Of a stretch of DNA of 64,000 bases, positions 53,336 to 61,959 are shown piece after piece. Source of the stretch: CAZCVI01 sp964502145. Its GTDB lineage: Bacteria; Acidobacteriota; Aminicenantia; UBA2199. Location: contig CAZCVI010000026.1 of the NCBI GenBank assembly GCA_964502145.1, positions 19,131 through 83,130 of the forward strand. The letters are read 5' to 3'. Both the position numbers and the translations under genes were made by a program. The notes under the pieces were generated by a model. The model did no database searches and had not been told where the DNA came from. It saw only the letters and a list, made by a program, of their open reading frames with translations. Numbering within the stretch: position 1 is the stretch's first letter; every line of letters begins with the position of its first letter.

Positions 53336-53609
53336 CGATCTCTACCTTCATATTATTTTCCACTTCCGTCATGCAGGAGCGGATGTTGGGGGTGCCGTTT
53401 ACAGTCACCATGCATTCAAAACACACACCCATGCCGCACAATGCGCCGCGCGGGTCCTTTTTGAGAGGACTCCGTTTCAGACATTTATACCCTGCGGCCA
53501 GTAGCGCTGCCAGGAGAGTTTCCCCTTGGAATGCTGCTACTTCTTTGCCGTTTACCCAGAAGGTCACCGGTTCTTTTCTTCTTATGCCATTAATTCGTAA
53601 GTTATCCAT
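53328..53609 (-). CDS. 2Fe-2S ferredoxin-like subunit (HcnA-type)
   Basis: The 93-residue product has a 2Fe-2S motif GALCGMGVCFECMVTVNG followed by IRSCMTEV, i.e. the C-x4-C-x2-C...C pattern of the small subunit of HcnABC/opine-oxidase complexes. It overlaps the FAD subunit by 8 bp. No convincing ribosome binding site other than AATC before its ATG. Confidence 0.87.
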   Translation of the reverse strand: MDNLRINGIRRKEPVTFWVNGKEVAAFQGETLLAALLAAGYKCLKRSPLKKDPRGALCGMGVCFECMVTVNGTPNIRSCMTEVENNMKVEIDE

Positions 53610-53905
53610 GATTTACCTCATTAAAAGGGTTAAAATTTAAATTACAGGACACTGCGGTTTTTGTCAAGGGGTAATCGTAATTTCCTTGGAAATTCTGCCG
53701 GAGTTTTTATTTTTTTATGTCCCCTCCACCTTCCACAAACTGGCCAGCATAATTAAAAAATTTCCTGCACTTCCAACCGCCCGTCCACCGAGCTGTCCGT
53801 GTCCTTGGGGTATAGTCGTCTGAGTTCTGCGACTTCTTTTTGGGAAAACACCGGGGAACCGTCAGGATTACCAAGAGTAATAATGATAAAAACACCTACC
53901 CCTTT
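53610..53905. other. Intergenic region with a possible gene fragment
   Basis: On the minus strand a frame without a start codon reads GNPDGSPVFSQKEVAELRR and continues for about 20 residues to a stop near 53750. It has protein-like composition and could be the 3' end of a lost gene. Nothing else is recognised. Confidence 0.3.
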
Positions 53906-54538
53906 TCAAAATGGACTATTCAAAAACGTTTGGTTTTGGTATCCATCCATGATCCTGGTGAAAACTTCATAGATGGAATCCATTGTAGTAATGCTGAGTC
54001 TATCAATAAGAACGTCATCTAAAGTTTGAATATCAGCACCATGGGCGATATTGTTTCGTTGATAAACAAGTATATCAAGGTTTTTACTGAATGGAACTTC
54101 CGGTAGAGGTTCCAAATTAAATCGAGACATAATATCGTTAATTACTTTTAAATTGACATTGGACTTTGTGGGGATTTGAGTTTCCAAATTAACTCTGTTT
54201 TTTCTATAATTATAGATGTCTCCAACCAAGACACTTTTTTTTTCGAAATTCTTCCTGCCATCACCCAAATTGTATTTGACATCAATATCATGAATAATAA
54301 TATTTTTACTTAGCACGGTTGGCGATAAATCCAATTGATTGATGTATCGTATATATATACTGAGTCCAGTTTGAACAAAACCTTCCCAGAGCGCGTAAAA
54401 TGACGGTATAGAGTTTTTCTGAAGTATTCTTTTTTGAAGATCAGAGAATGGGTGCATAATGTGGAGTGTCTTCAGAATTGTTATTTCCTCCATACGCCAA
54501 TCGACTTCACGCTGTAACTCTTCTCTTAATCCAGCCAT
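53906..54538 (-). CDS. MAE_28990-like HEPN nuclease
   Basis: A 210-residue helical protein resembling the MAE_28990/MAE_18760 HEPN-like family. YQRNNIAHG contains the canonical R-x4-H ribonuclease motif (R161, H166), and the N-terminal ELQREVDWRMEEI is typical. It lies 3 bp after a DUF262 gene. HEPN proteins with RxxxxH usually cut RNA, so this may be the effector of a two-gene defence or toxin system whose sensor is the DUF262 protein. Confidence 0.8.
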   Translation of the reverse strand: MAGLREELQREVDWRMEEITILKTLHIMHPFSDLQKRILQKNSIPSFYALWEGFVQTGLSIYIRYINQLDLSPTVLSKNIIIHDIDVKYNLGDGRKNFEKKSVLVGDIYNYRKNRVNLETQIPTKSNVNLKVINDIMSRFNLEPLPEVPFSKNLDILVYQRNNIAHGADIQTLDDVLIDRLSITTMDSIYEVFTRIMDGYQNQTFLNSPF

Positions 54539-54541
54539 GGT

Positions 54542-55588
54542 TTATTTCTCTTTCAGTATTTGAATGGCACGTTCAATTCTTTTGACTACCCTCGTGCTGC
54601 TGTTGGATGCCGCGCCAGTATATTTTCTAAAAAGCTCATCCCCCTTGAGTTTATTGATTATAGTTCTAATATCCTCCAAATTGGCTTTTTCATAATAATC
54701 AATCCTTAACCCCATACCTATAGTTATGGCATCGAAAAGACTTGTTGAAAAAATACCGTTTTTGAATCTGAAGATCTCAGTGCCCAACGGCCGGAGCATT
54801 TTTATAATTCTTAAAAAAAGCGTTTCAAGACTATGATCAATTCTGTTATTTGTAACTACATCCCGCATAAAGTCTGTCATATGACGAGAAATAACAGACT
54901 TAACATTTTTCCAGTTGTGAAACAGAGAGAAAAAACGTAGTACTAATTCTTCCAAGTACAGTTCCGCCAACTGTTTTTCGGTGGGCTCAATCAGGGCGAC
55001 GAAAACTTCCTCGTTGGCGATGCGTTTTAGGAGGTTATTAAATTCATTGGAAATTCCTCTAAAAATGCAATTCCTGATTTCCTGGTCCGTCAAGGGAGAC
55101 CCCCCGGTATTCAGTCTGTTAAAAAGTTCGTATCGCATATCAAACTTGCTGTTCCACTTTATAATCTCAACCCGGCAAACGGCTCTCTTAATGTTGAGCT
55201 GAAATTTTAAAGGCAATTTTGAATAGTTCAAACCTTCCAATGACTTAATCAAATCCCCTTCCGACAATTGCCAGAAATTTTTCTCCGGGGTAACTTTTAA
55301 TACTCCGTAAAAAGACAAAACAGTAGACACTCTTTGCAAGCCATCGACAACTTCCCATTTCCCATCTCTGTCTTCTGCCACAAAAATTGGTGGTATCGGT
55401 ATTCCCAGCAATAGGGATTCAATAAATCTGGTTTGCTGGTCAGCACTCCAACGAAAAAGTCTTTGAAATTCAGGATCAATGATTATTTCGCCTCTTTCAA
55501 ACATATTGATAATTTCACCGAAAGACATATCTAAGCGGTCAGTATTTATACTGTTTCTGGCTATTGTAATTTCATCTTCAAGGTTCAT
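54542..55588 (-). CDS. DUF262 (GmrS/ParB-like) protein
   Basis: The 348-residue product has a DUF262 domain: GEIINMFERGEIIIDPEFQR, then WSADQQTRFIESLLLGIPIPPIF and WEVVDGLQRVSTV, where DGLQR (residues 82-86) replaces the common DGQQR nucleotide-hydrolysis motif. DUF262 is the N-terminal part of GmrSD type IV restriction enzymes. Here there is no DUF1524 HNH nuclease; the adjacent HEPN gene may take that role. The promoter TTGACA-17-TATAAT and a GGAG site are strong. Confidence 0.85.
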   Translation of the reverse strand: MNLEDEITIARNSINTDRLDMSFGEIINMFERGEIIIDPEFQRLFRWSADQQTRFIESLLLGIPIPPIFVAEDRDGKWEVVDGLQRVSTVLSFYGVLKVTPEKNFWQLSEGDLIKSLEGLNYSKLPLKFQLNIKRAVCRVEIIKWNSKFDMRYELFNRLNTGGSPLTDQEIRNCIFRGISNEFNNLLKRIANEEVFVALIEPTEKQLAELYLEELVLRFFSLFHNWKNVKSVISRHMTDFMRDVVTNNRIDHSLETLFLRIIKMLRPLGTEIFRFKNGIFSTSLFDAITIGMGLRIDYYEKANLEDIRTIINKLKGDELFRKYTGAASNSSTRVVKRIERAIQILKEK

Positions 55589-55610
55589 TTTTAGTCTCCA
55601 TAGTTTACAA

Positions 55611-55639
55611 ATTATATATTACTCCAAAACTTTTGTCAA
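55611..55639 (-). promoter_or_regulatory. Promoter of the DUF262-HEPN operon
   Basis: Minus strand: TTGACA (55639-55634), 17-bp spacer, TATAAT (55616-55611); a consensus promoter about 23 bp before the ATG. Confidence 0.85.
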
Positions 55640-55859
55640 ATACTACGCCCTTTTTTTTATCGAAAATCCCCGATCAGAACAAAAAGTGCCCAGTAAAAGG
55701 GATGTCTTTTCCCCCATTTCTCAATCATCTCATGGCGGGTACTGCTGTAAGGCGGTGATTTTGCCCGTGCGGGCATACATAAAGACTCTCGACATCACTA
55801 TATTTTTTGGGAGGAGGAAAAAACTTGACATTTTGTTGGTTTTTATGTATTAGATTATT

Positions 55860-55943
55860 ATGAAAAGAGAGATCTTTGGAGTGCCTTGGCTTCATTTGAT
55901 GCCGGTTATTTCAAGGGTCAAACCAAATGAGGTGTTAATATGA
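55860..55943 (+). CDS. Possible 27-residue leaderless leader peptide
   Basis: ATG 55860 opens a 27-codon frame (MKREIFGVPWLHLMPVISRV and seven more) whose TGA overlaps the ATG of the next gene (ATGA). The promoter TTGACA (55825-55830), 17-bp spacer, TATTAG (55848-55853) ends six bases before this ATG, the same spacing as for other leaderless genes here. It could be a translated upstream frame that couples expression of the next gene. Confidence 0.45.
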   Translation: MKREIFGVPWLHLMPVISRVKPNEVLI

Positions 55944-56440
55944 TTGAAAACTTTACTGAAGATCAAAAAATTCAACAAATTGCAGAAGCTTACGCTCTTG
56001 ATGCTGTCGATTTTGCAAAAAATCACTTCAAACAAAAGCTTGACTGGAGTGATGGAAGCATCGCCAATATCGAAAAGATTCTGGGGGTGTTTCATGAGCA
56101 ACTTGCTGAGGCTCAGCCCACCAAAGAAGAAGTGCTCCAGTTCGCGAAAATTTTTGGCAGTTATATCGGCGAAGTTTTTCGCCGGAACCATGGGGCGACA
56201 TGGGGAATGGTTAATCTCAATGGAGAGGGTTTCCCCGGGTTGAAATCGAATGGCTCAGCCGGGCTTTTTTGGCCGTGGGGGCGGGTGCAAAACCGACTAC
56301 TCAATGGTTCAGAAGACAATGTTTATCACTACTATCAAACCCTTGTAAAAAAAAATGGCGCTATTGGTGGCAATATTTCCTCTATAACTCAGCACCTAAC
56401 GACCAAGAAGTCTTGGTGGCGCCGATTGTTTGGGGGTTAA
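55940..56440 (+). CDS. Hypothetical protein, DUF3806-like
   Basis: A 166-residue soluble protein. AYALDAVDFAKNHFKQKLDWSDGSIANIE at residues about 16-45 and a central GEVFRRNHGATWGMV resemble small proteins of the DUF3806 type, some of which occur as accessory or immunity-like proteins. It ends in a basic, Trp-rich tail (KKSWWRRLFGG). GAGGTG precedes the ATG, whose first bases overlap the stop of the small upstream frame. The assignment is tentative. Confidence 0.6.
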   Translation: MIENFTEDQKIQQIAEAYALDAVDFAKNHFKQKLDWSDGSIANIEKILGVFHEQLAEAQPTKEEVLQFAKIFGSYIGEVFRRNHGATWGMVNLNGEGFPGLKSNGSAGLFWPWGRVQNRLLNGSEDNVYHYYQTLVKKNGAIGGNISSITQHLTTKKSWWRRLFGG

Positions 56441-56485
56441 CACTTCACTCAAACCGGGTCTAAACCTTCTGTCTTATTTTCGCGC

Positions 56486-56590
56486 GGAGAAATGGCGTGT
56501 CTTTTCTTGCACATGGGAAAGTCAGTTTCTGAACCGTGATGCGTTGGATTATGGGATGACCGGGATTTTTTGAATTAATACTGGTGCTTA
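56486..56590. repeat. 105-bp direct repeat, left copy
   Basis: Almost identical to 58232-58337 (begins GGAGAAATGGCGTGTC, ends TGGTGCTTA). The two copies, in the same orientation, flank the DUF4143 ATPase gene. They have no coding signal. Confidence 0.9.
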
Positions 56591-56657
56591 GTCATGCGCG
56601 GAATGCCGCGTCTACTCTCATAAATATTTCTAAACTCAACGCACCCTGCGGTATTCT

Positions 56658-57980
56658 TTAGCCCCAAAAAACATCCGCGATCCTGTTCACGGCATAAATA
56701 GGAAAAGTGTAAACCTGATCATAGACGGCAAAAATTTCTGCCGAAACACGAACACCCCAGGGCAGGTTACGTTCTTTCAGGAAGAGAAAAAGGCTTTGCA
56801 TTTGCCCCCGGGTTCCTGCTTTCACCTCAACGGGTATAATTTTACCATGGGAAGAGATAATGTAATCCACTTCCGCATTGCTTGCTTTTGCTTCACGGTG
56901 CCAGTAGTAGAGTTGCGGGTGCAGGTAAGGGGATTGCTGGGCAATAAGTTCCAAGCCAACGAAAAGTTCCGATAAATTGCCCCGGTGGATCAACTGGCTA
57001 AAATCCTCGATAATAAACTGGGAAAGATCAAGTCCAAGCATTCGCTGGTAGATTCCCGTATCCAACACAAGGATTTTAAATTTTTTATGATCGATTTGCG
57101 CACCAAGGGGAAGACCACGGGCTGCAGTATGGTGTACCCTGTGGACAATCCCCGCCTTGATTAATAGCTCTAATGCATCTTTGTAGGCATGAGAGCTGAC
57201 TTCTACAGAAGACACATTGGAATATTTAAATTTACTGCCAGTCTGTTGGACGGTGGAGTAAAATACTTCCTGGAGCCGCAGAACCGGAGATTTCTGGCTG
57301 TATTTGGCAAAATCATCGATAATGCTGGTAATAAGATTGTCAATGATTTTTTGACACCGTGACAGATCGTTATATTTTATGTAGGAAGCTACTGACTCGG
57401 GCATTCCGCCAATAATCATAAAGATTTTTAATTTATCCACTATTTTTTCGTGGAGTAATAGGTCAATCGGGTTTTGAGGGGATGAGGCACGGATAAGCTG
57501 GTCAAATCGCTCACCACCCGAAGCGACTAAGAATTCACTGAAGGTCATGGGGTACATAAAAAGTGATTCGATTCTCCCCACACCAAAAGAAGGTATCTCG
57601 GCCAGTGCGAATTCCAAGAGTGAACCGGCTGCTGCCATGTGTAAACGAGGCATTTTTTCATAAAAAAATCGTAACGATTTTAATGCATTGGGACAAGATT
57701 GGATTTCATCCAATAGGAGAAACGTCTCTCCTGGAATAATAGGAACATCAAAATACATGGAGAGTTTCTGGCATATTTCAAAGGGATTTAGAGATTTTTC
57801 AAAAACCTGTTTGATGGCGGGGATTTCCTCGAAGTTCACTTCAAGAAAATATTTAAAGGTCTCTCCCAATTTTCTCAGGCTGTATGTTTTTCCTACTTGG
57901 CGGGCACCGCGGACAAGGAGTATTTTTCTATCATCATTGTTTTTCCAATTTAAAAGTTCGTTATCAATGCATCTTTTCAT
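56658..57980 (-). CDS. AAA_14/DUF4143 ATPase with C-terminal nuclease-like domain
   Basis: A 440-residue protein. ILLVRGARQVGKTYSL is the Walker A region (about residues 20-34), FLLLDEIQSCPNALKSLRFFYE contains Walker B and sensor 1 elements, and MYPMTFSEFLVASGG is the DUF4143 hallmark. Near the C-terminus, ASNAEVDYIISSHGKIIPVEVKAG has the D...E-x-K PD-(D/E)XK pattern. GGAG precedes the ATG. A related gene, deleted for its centre, is at 60635-61428. Role unknown; often found in accessory regions. Confidence 0.9.
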   Translation of the reverse strand: MKRCIDNELLNWKNNDDRKILLVRGARQVGKTYSLRKLGETFKYFLEVNFEEIPAIKQVFEKSLNPFEICQKLSMYFDVPIIPGETFLLLDEIQSCPNALKSLRFFYEKMPRLHMAAAGSLLEFALAEIPSFGVGRIESLFMYPMTFSEFLVASGGERFDQLIRASSPQNPIDLLLHEKIVDKLKIFMIIGGMPESVASYIKYNDLSRCQKIIDNLITSIIDDFAKYSQKSPVLRLQEVFYSTVQQTGSKFKYSNVSSVEVSSHAYKDALELLIKAGIVHRVHHTAARGLPLGAQIDHKKFKILVLDTGIYQRMLGLDLSQFIIEDFSQLIHRGNLSELFVGLELIAQQSPYLHPQLYYWHREAKASNAEVDYIISSHGKIIPVEVKAGTRGQMQSLFLFLKERNLPWGVRVSAEIFAVYDQVYTFPIYAVNRIADVFWG

Positions 57981-58019
57981 GGTTTAGCTCCATTTCGTTT
58001 TTTATAAATACCAAAATAC

Positions 58020-58231
58020 AAGGCAATTGTAGCTGATTTTTTGCAAAAATACAAGGCAATCAAGGGCACTTTTCTGCAAAAAGGAAAGGCAATGGGTAAT
58101 TATTCATTCATTTTTCCCCGCGACTTCACCACTATTTCATCCCCAGAATTAATACTGCCCTAATTGTCCAGTTGGTCCAGTTTATTCACGTGTTTTCAGG
58201 TCAGCAATTTTCCTTTTTTAATTTCCAGAGG
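58020..58231. other. Intergenic repeats
   Basis: ATACAAGGCAAT is repeated at 58015 and 58050 and in modified form at 58085 (GGAAAGGCAAT); near 58158 there is a short GTCCAG remnant of the TGGAC repeat. No gene seen. Confidence 0.5.
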
Positions 58232-58337
58232 GGAGGAATGGCGTGTCTTTTCTTGCACACGGGAAAGTCAGTTTCTGAACCGTGATGCGTTGGATTATGG
58301 GATGACCGGGATTTTTTGAATTAATACATGGTGCTTA
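58232..58337. repeat. 105-bp direct repeat, right copy
   Basis: One base longer than the left copy (56486-56590) and otherwise nearly identical; same orientation. The right boundary at TGGTGCTTA is followed by unrelated sequence. Confidence 0.9.
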
Positions 58338-58830
58338 TGGCTGGGAGGTTGTGATACTACCCTGCTCCTGAAAATTAAAAACAGAGGAAATAGGATGGGG
58401 AACTGACTGGTAAATGAGCGATTTAAATTGATACAGTATCATAAATTTAGATTGCATAAAATCACATGGCTCAGGGGGACGTTCTTTAGAATCGGTCTTA
58501 TCAATTTAAAAATAAACGGGAATATCACTTGACATGCGCATAAGTCTATGTTATCTATAGGGTGATTGAAGAAATCAATGAAATTATAAAATATATTATA
58601 AAAGGAAACAACGAATGTTAAACAGATTAATGGCTTATATGGTGTTTTGGGTCCAGTGCCAATGGCACAAGGAGTCACTCCACTTAAAATTCATATTATC
58701 CCCCAAAAGCCTTGTTTCCCTTTTCCCAGATAGATATAATCCCCGGATTCCCCGCCACTTCTTTGAAAATACCGTAACCACACGCGGAAGTTATAGAAAA
58801 TATGGTAAAACCGCGACTATTTCTATTTAT
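58338..58830. other. Non-coding stretch, no gene recognised
   Basis: Long frames here have no ribosome binding site and continue into the 9-bp repeat array. TTGACA at 58531-58536, with TATGTT 17 bp later at 58554, could be a promoter, but no credible gene follows. Confidence 0.45.
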
Positions 58831-58917
58831 CCCATAACTCCCATAATTCCCAGACTTCCCATAATTCCCATACTTCCCAGACTTCCCATAATTCCCAGAC
58901 TTCCCATAACTCCCATT
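58831..58917. repeat. 9-bp tandem array (CCCATAATT type)
   Basis: Nine exact-length 9-bp units (CCCATAACT, CCCATAATT, CCCAGACTT and others) and a partial tenth. It has the right-arm unit of the elements at 3325 and 45242 but no facing left arm here, so it cannot fold the same way. Confidence 0.85.
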
Positions 58918-58990
58918 AACCATGCATCATATATACAACTATTCGGAAGCTACCCCTATAAATTTCCAAATATTTGCCCACCCCCCCAAA

Positions 58991-59161
58991 AATCATAGCC
59001 TATGATTCCACCAATCATAGGCGATAATTCCCCGAATCATAGGCTACAATTCCAAAATCATAGCCTATAATTCCACCAATCATAGGCTATAATTCCCAAA
59101 ATCATCGGCTACAATTCCAAAATCATAGGCTATAATTCCAAAATCATCGGCTATGATTCCC
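58991..59161. repeat. Array of eight 20-22-bp dyad units
   Basis: Units start with AATCATAGGCTATNATTCC. The core AATCATAG-N-CTATGATT is palindromic, and unit length is 22, 22, 21(-22) bp and so on with short spacers of CC/AA. It lies about 300 bp before argF. It is not a CRISPR: the spacers are only 3-5 bp long. Confidence 0.85.
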
Positions 59162-59465
59162 AAACCTCTAACCAAGAGCAGCTCCTCCTCTAACCAAGTA
59201 GGAACATCTTATTTACAGTTATACTTACTTTTTTATTGGTATTAATGCCAAATAATATGTTATATGTCTCTCCCCTATTCTTACCTAACACCTTGTTTTT
59301 TTACCATTATGCCACAGCATGCGGGAAATTTCCTTATTTTTTTTGCGGGTGAACCCCAGGTGAGAAAAAATAAGATATTGCTAAAAACGACGTTTTGAGG
59401 TAAGATATAGGTTCAATTTGCGACTACAAGAAGAACAATACGTGTCGCCAAGGAGGATTTAATAA

Positions 59466-60467
59466 ATGGCATTTAACTTGCGAAACAGACATTTTTTGAA
59501 AGAATTGGATTTTACCCCCCAAGAACTCAAATATTTACTCGACCTTTCCATTGATTTGAAAAAGGCGAAGTATGCAGGCACTGAACAACAGAGACTAAAG
59601 GGGAAAAACATCGCTTTGATTTTTGAGAAAGCATCCACACGAACCCGTTGCGCGTTTGAAGTCGCTGCTTTTGATCAGGGCGCCCACGTGACCTACCTCG
59701 GCCCCTCCGGTTCACAGATCGGGCAGAAAGAAACCATGAAAGATACGGCCCGCGTTCTCGGTCGCATGTATGATGCGATTGAATACCGTGGCTATGGCCA
59801 AGCTATCGTCGAAGAATTGGCCAAATATGCTGGCGTGCCCGTTTGGAACGGTTTGACCAACGAATTCCACCCTACCCAGATTCTGGCTGACTTTATGACC
59901 ATGATGGAACACTCGGATAAACCACTGCATCAAGTAAAGTTCTGCTATATGGGCGATGCGCGCAACAATATGGGCAATTCACTGCTTATTGGCGCGGCGA
60001 AAATGGGCATGGATTTCAGGGCCGCTGCTCCGAAGAAATGCCACCAATCCGAAGAACTGCAAAAACAAGCGGCGGAAATCGCCAAAGAAACCGGCGCCAA
60101 GATTCTGATCACCGATGATGTGGCAGCAGCCGTTAAAGGCTGTGATTTCCTTTATACTGACGTCTGGGTCTCCATGGGCGAACCAGATTCAGCCTGGGCA
60201 GAACGAATCACCCTGCTGAAACCCTATCAAGTCAATAAAAAAGCCCTCGAATTAACTGGCAATCCCAAGGTCAAGTTCTTACATTGCTTACCGGCATTTC
60301 ATAACCGGGATACCAAAGTAGGCGAAGACATTTTCCAGAAGTTCGGCTTGGATGGCATGGAAGTCACCGAAGAAGTATTCGAATCTCCGGCCTCCATCGT
60401 CTTTGACGAAGCCGAGAACCGCATGCACACCATCAAAGCGGTCATGGTAGCCACTTTAGGTCAATAA
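59466..60467 (+). CDS. argF: Ornithine carbamoyltransferase
   Basis: A 333-residue enzyme that makes citrulline from ornithine and carbamoyl phosphate. EKASTRTRCAFEVAAFDQGA contains the carbamoyl-phosphate site (STRTR), NGLTNEFHPTQILADFMTM the ornithine region, and HCLPAFHNRDTKVG the catalytic Cys loop. Length and motifs match the anabolic/catabolic OTC family. AGGAGG precedes the ATG and a strong terminator follows. It stands alone, surrounded by repeats and defence-like genes. Confidence 0.96.
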   Translation: MAFNLRNRHFLKELDFTPQELKYLLDLSIDLKKAKYAGTEQQRLKGKNIALIFEKASTRTRCAFEVAAFDQGAHVTYLGPSGSQIGQKETMKDTARVLGRMYDAIEYRGYGQAIVEELAKYAGVPVWNGLTNEFHPTQILADFMTMMEHSDKPLHQVKFCYMGDARNNMGNSLLIGAAKMGMDFRAAAPKKCHQSEELQKQAAEIAKETGAKILITDDVAAAVKGCDFLYTDVWVSMGEPDSAWAERITLLKPYQVNKKALELTGNPKVKFLHCLPAFHNRDTKVGEDIFQKFGLDGMEVTEEVFESPASIVFDEAENRMHTIKAVMVATLGQ

Positions 60468-60497
60468 TTAGCACCCTTTAGTATTACAAATAGTAAG

Positions 60498-60526
60498 AGG
60501 TGGGCTTTCCGGCCCACCTTTTTTTT
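60498..60526 (+). terminator. Intrinsic terminator after argF
   Basis: Stem AGGTGGGC (60498-60505) and GCCCACCT (60512-60519) with a short loop, followed by eight T. Confidence 0.93.
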
Positions 60527-60634
60527 CGCTTATTCATGCCGCGCTCCGTTACATGCCGCGTCTAAAATGTACCCCAAATTAAGCGCGTTGTGACTACGTC
60601 CTGACTTTTTCCGAGTATGGTGTAAAATAGTCAT

Positions 60635-61428
60635 ATGATCGAACGAAATGAGTATCAAAAATTGTGGGAAACGTTGTCCAAGGATAAAGCAATGATCCTC
60701 ATGACGGGGCCCAGACAATCTGGCAAAACCTCTTTCACACCGGTGGTTTCCCCGAACCCTTTGTAAAAGGCAGTACCGATTTTTACAATCGCTGGGCACA
60801 ATCGTATATTCAACAGGTGATTCGCGAGGATGTACGAAATTTTGCCGAAATTAGGAATATTGATACGATTGAGTTGCTATATTCCTTATTACCTTCAAAA
60901 GTAGGCAGCCCTTTCTCCCTGACTTCAGTGGCGCAAGATCTTCAGGTGACGTTTGATAGTATTAAAAGCTGGTTGATTCTTTTTGAAAAAGTGTTTCTGG
61001 TTTTTAATATCCCCCCATGGACAACCAAGATTTCACGGTCCATCTTAAAAGAGAAAAAGTGGTATTTATTCAATTATGCTGAAATCCAAGATGAAGGGGT
61101 GCGGTTTGAAAATATGGTGGCCGTAGAATTAAAACGCTTGCTCAGCTTTTGGAATGAAGTCGGTTCTGGGCGATTTTCACTGCATTACATTCGTAATAAA
61201 GAACAACAGGAAATTGATTTCCTGATTGCCGAAAATAATCAACCCATTCTATTAATCGAGGTCAAGTTCTCGCAAGACACGCCCTCAAAGAATTTATATT
61301 ACTTTCAAAGTATGTTTAATATTCCTGCGGTTCAATTGGTTCATAAGGAAGGAATCTATAAACGGATAAAAAACGATAAAAACTCATTGTTAGTCATCAC
61401 TGCACACCGCTGGCTCGCCTCATTGTAA
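60635..61428 (+). pseudogene. Deleted AAA_14/DUF4143 ATPase gene
   Basis: ATG 60635 starts a normal family N-terminus with intact Walker A (MILMTGPRQSGKTSF), but the frame stops about 43 codons in. In another frame, from about 60733, the C-terminal half continues (GGFPEPFVKG, then RFENMVAVELKRLL and EIDFLIAENNQPILLIEVK) to the stop at 61428. The Walker B and DUF4143 core, roughly 130-200 residues, is missing. The break is one internal deletion with a frameshift. A short fragment could still be translated from ATG 60817. TAAAAT lies 6 bp before the ATG. Confidence 0.85.
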
Positions 61429-61626
61429 GAAACTGCTAGGGACTGCGGGGACTGCGTCCCTTTACGCTGTGTCTTGTGGATGTTTATATAAACGGCTTCG
61501 CCAAGAGAAAAAAAACGGGTGCGGTTATGTAGGGGTTTAAAATCTTGAACCCAACCTCAACCCTCTCTGCCAATCTATTTTTATTTGCACGTTTTGTGGC
61601 GGTTGGTTTAAAATTTATCGGAACAA
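61429..61626. other. Intergenic, nothing recognised
   Basis: No coding frame, repeat or clear terminator in this stretch between the pseudogene and the convergent toxin gene. Confidence 0.5.
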
Positions 61627-61959
61627 TCAATAGGTAAACATTTCTACCAATTTATTACAAAGAGATTGCGAATCCATGTCTGTAATTTTTCCAATTTTTT
61701 TGAGCAAGCGGTGTTTATCTACTGTACGGATTTGATCCAAGACGATTTGGCTTTTTTTCCCTTGAAAATTTAGGTTTATCCGTGATGGATAGTTTTTATT
61801 GGCGGTGGTCATTGGGGCAATAATAACCGTGCTGATGTATTGATTCATTTCATCAGGGGAAACAAACACGCAAGGTCGTGTTTTTTTGATCTCAGACCCC
61901 TGGGTGGGATCCAGGTTAACCGTGTAGACATCGAATCGGTTCACTGTATATCCTGCCAT
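61627..61959 (-). CDS. MazF/PemK-type mRNA interferase toxin
   Basis: A 110-residue PemK-fold protein. NRFDVYTVNLDPTQGSEIKKTRPCVFVSPDEMN contains the conserved Gly-Ser-Glu-x-x-Lys-x-Arg-Pro region and the loop of the active site, and VLDQIRTVDKHRLLKKIG the conserved Arg and Thr. It overlaps the antitoxin gene by 19 bp, as is usual for mazEF. Confidence 0.92.
   Translation of the reverse strand: MAGYTVNRFDVYTVNLDPTQGSEIKKTRPCVFVSPDEMNQYISTVIIAPMTTANKNYPSRINLNFQGKKSQIVLDQIRTVDKHRLLKKIGKITDMDSQSLCNKLVEMFTY

Noticed and set aside
53745..53890. Possible small gene upstream of the 2Fe-2S subunit
   Set aside because: The protein-like frame has no start codon and the frame with an ATG/GTG start has an unlikely sequence. 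I kept it only as a possible fragment.
58615..58998. 127-codon plus-strand frame
   Set aside because: Its second half is translation of the 9-bp array (IPIIPRLPI repeats); no ribosome binding site and no known family.
58991..59161. CRISPR array
   Set aside because: Repeats are 17-bp dyads separated by only 3-5 bp, with no unique spacers and no cas genes nearby.
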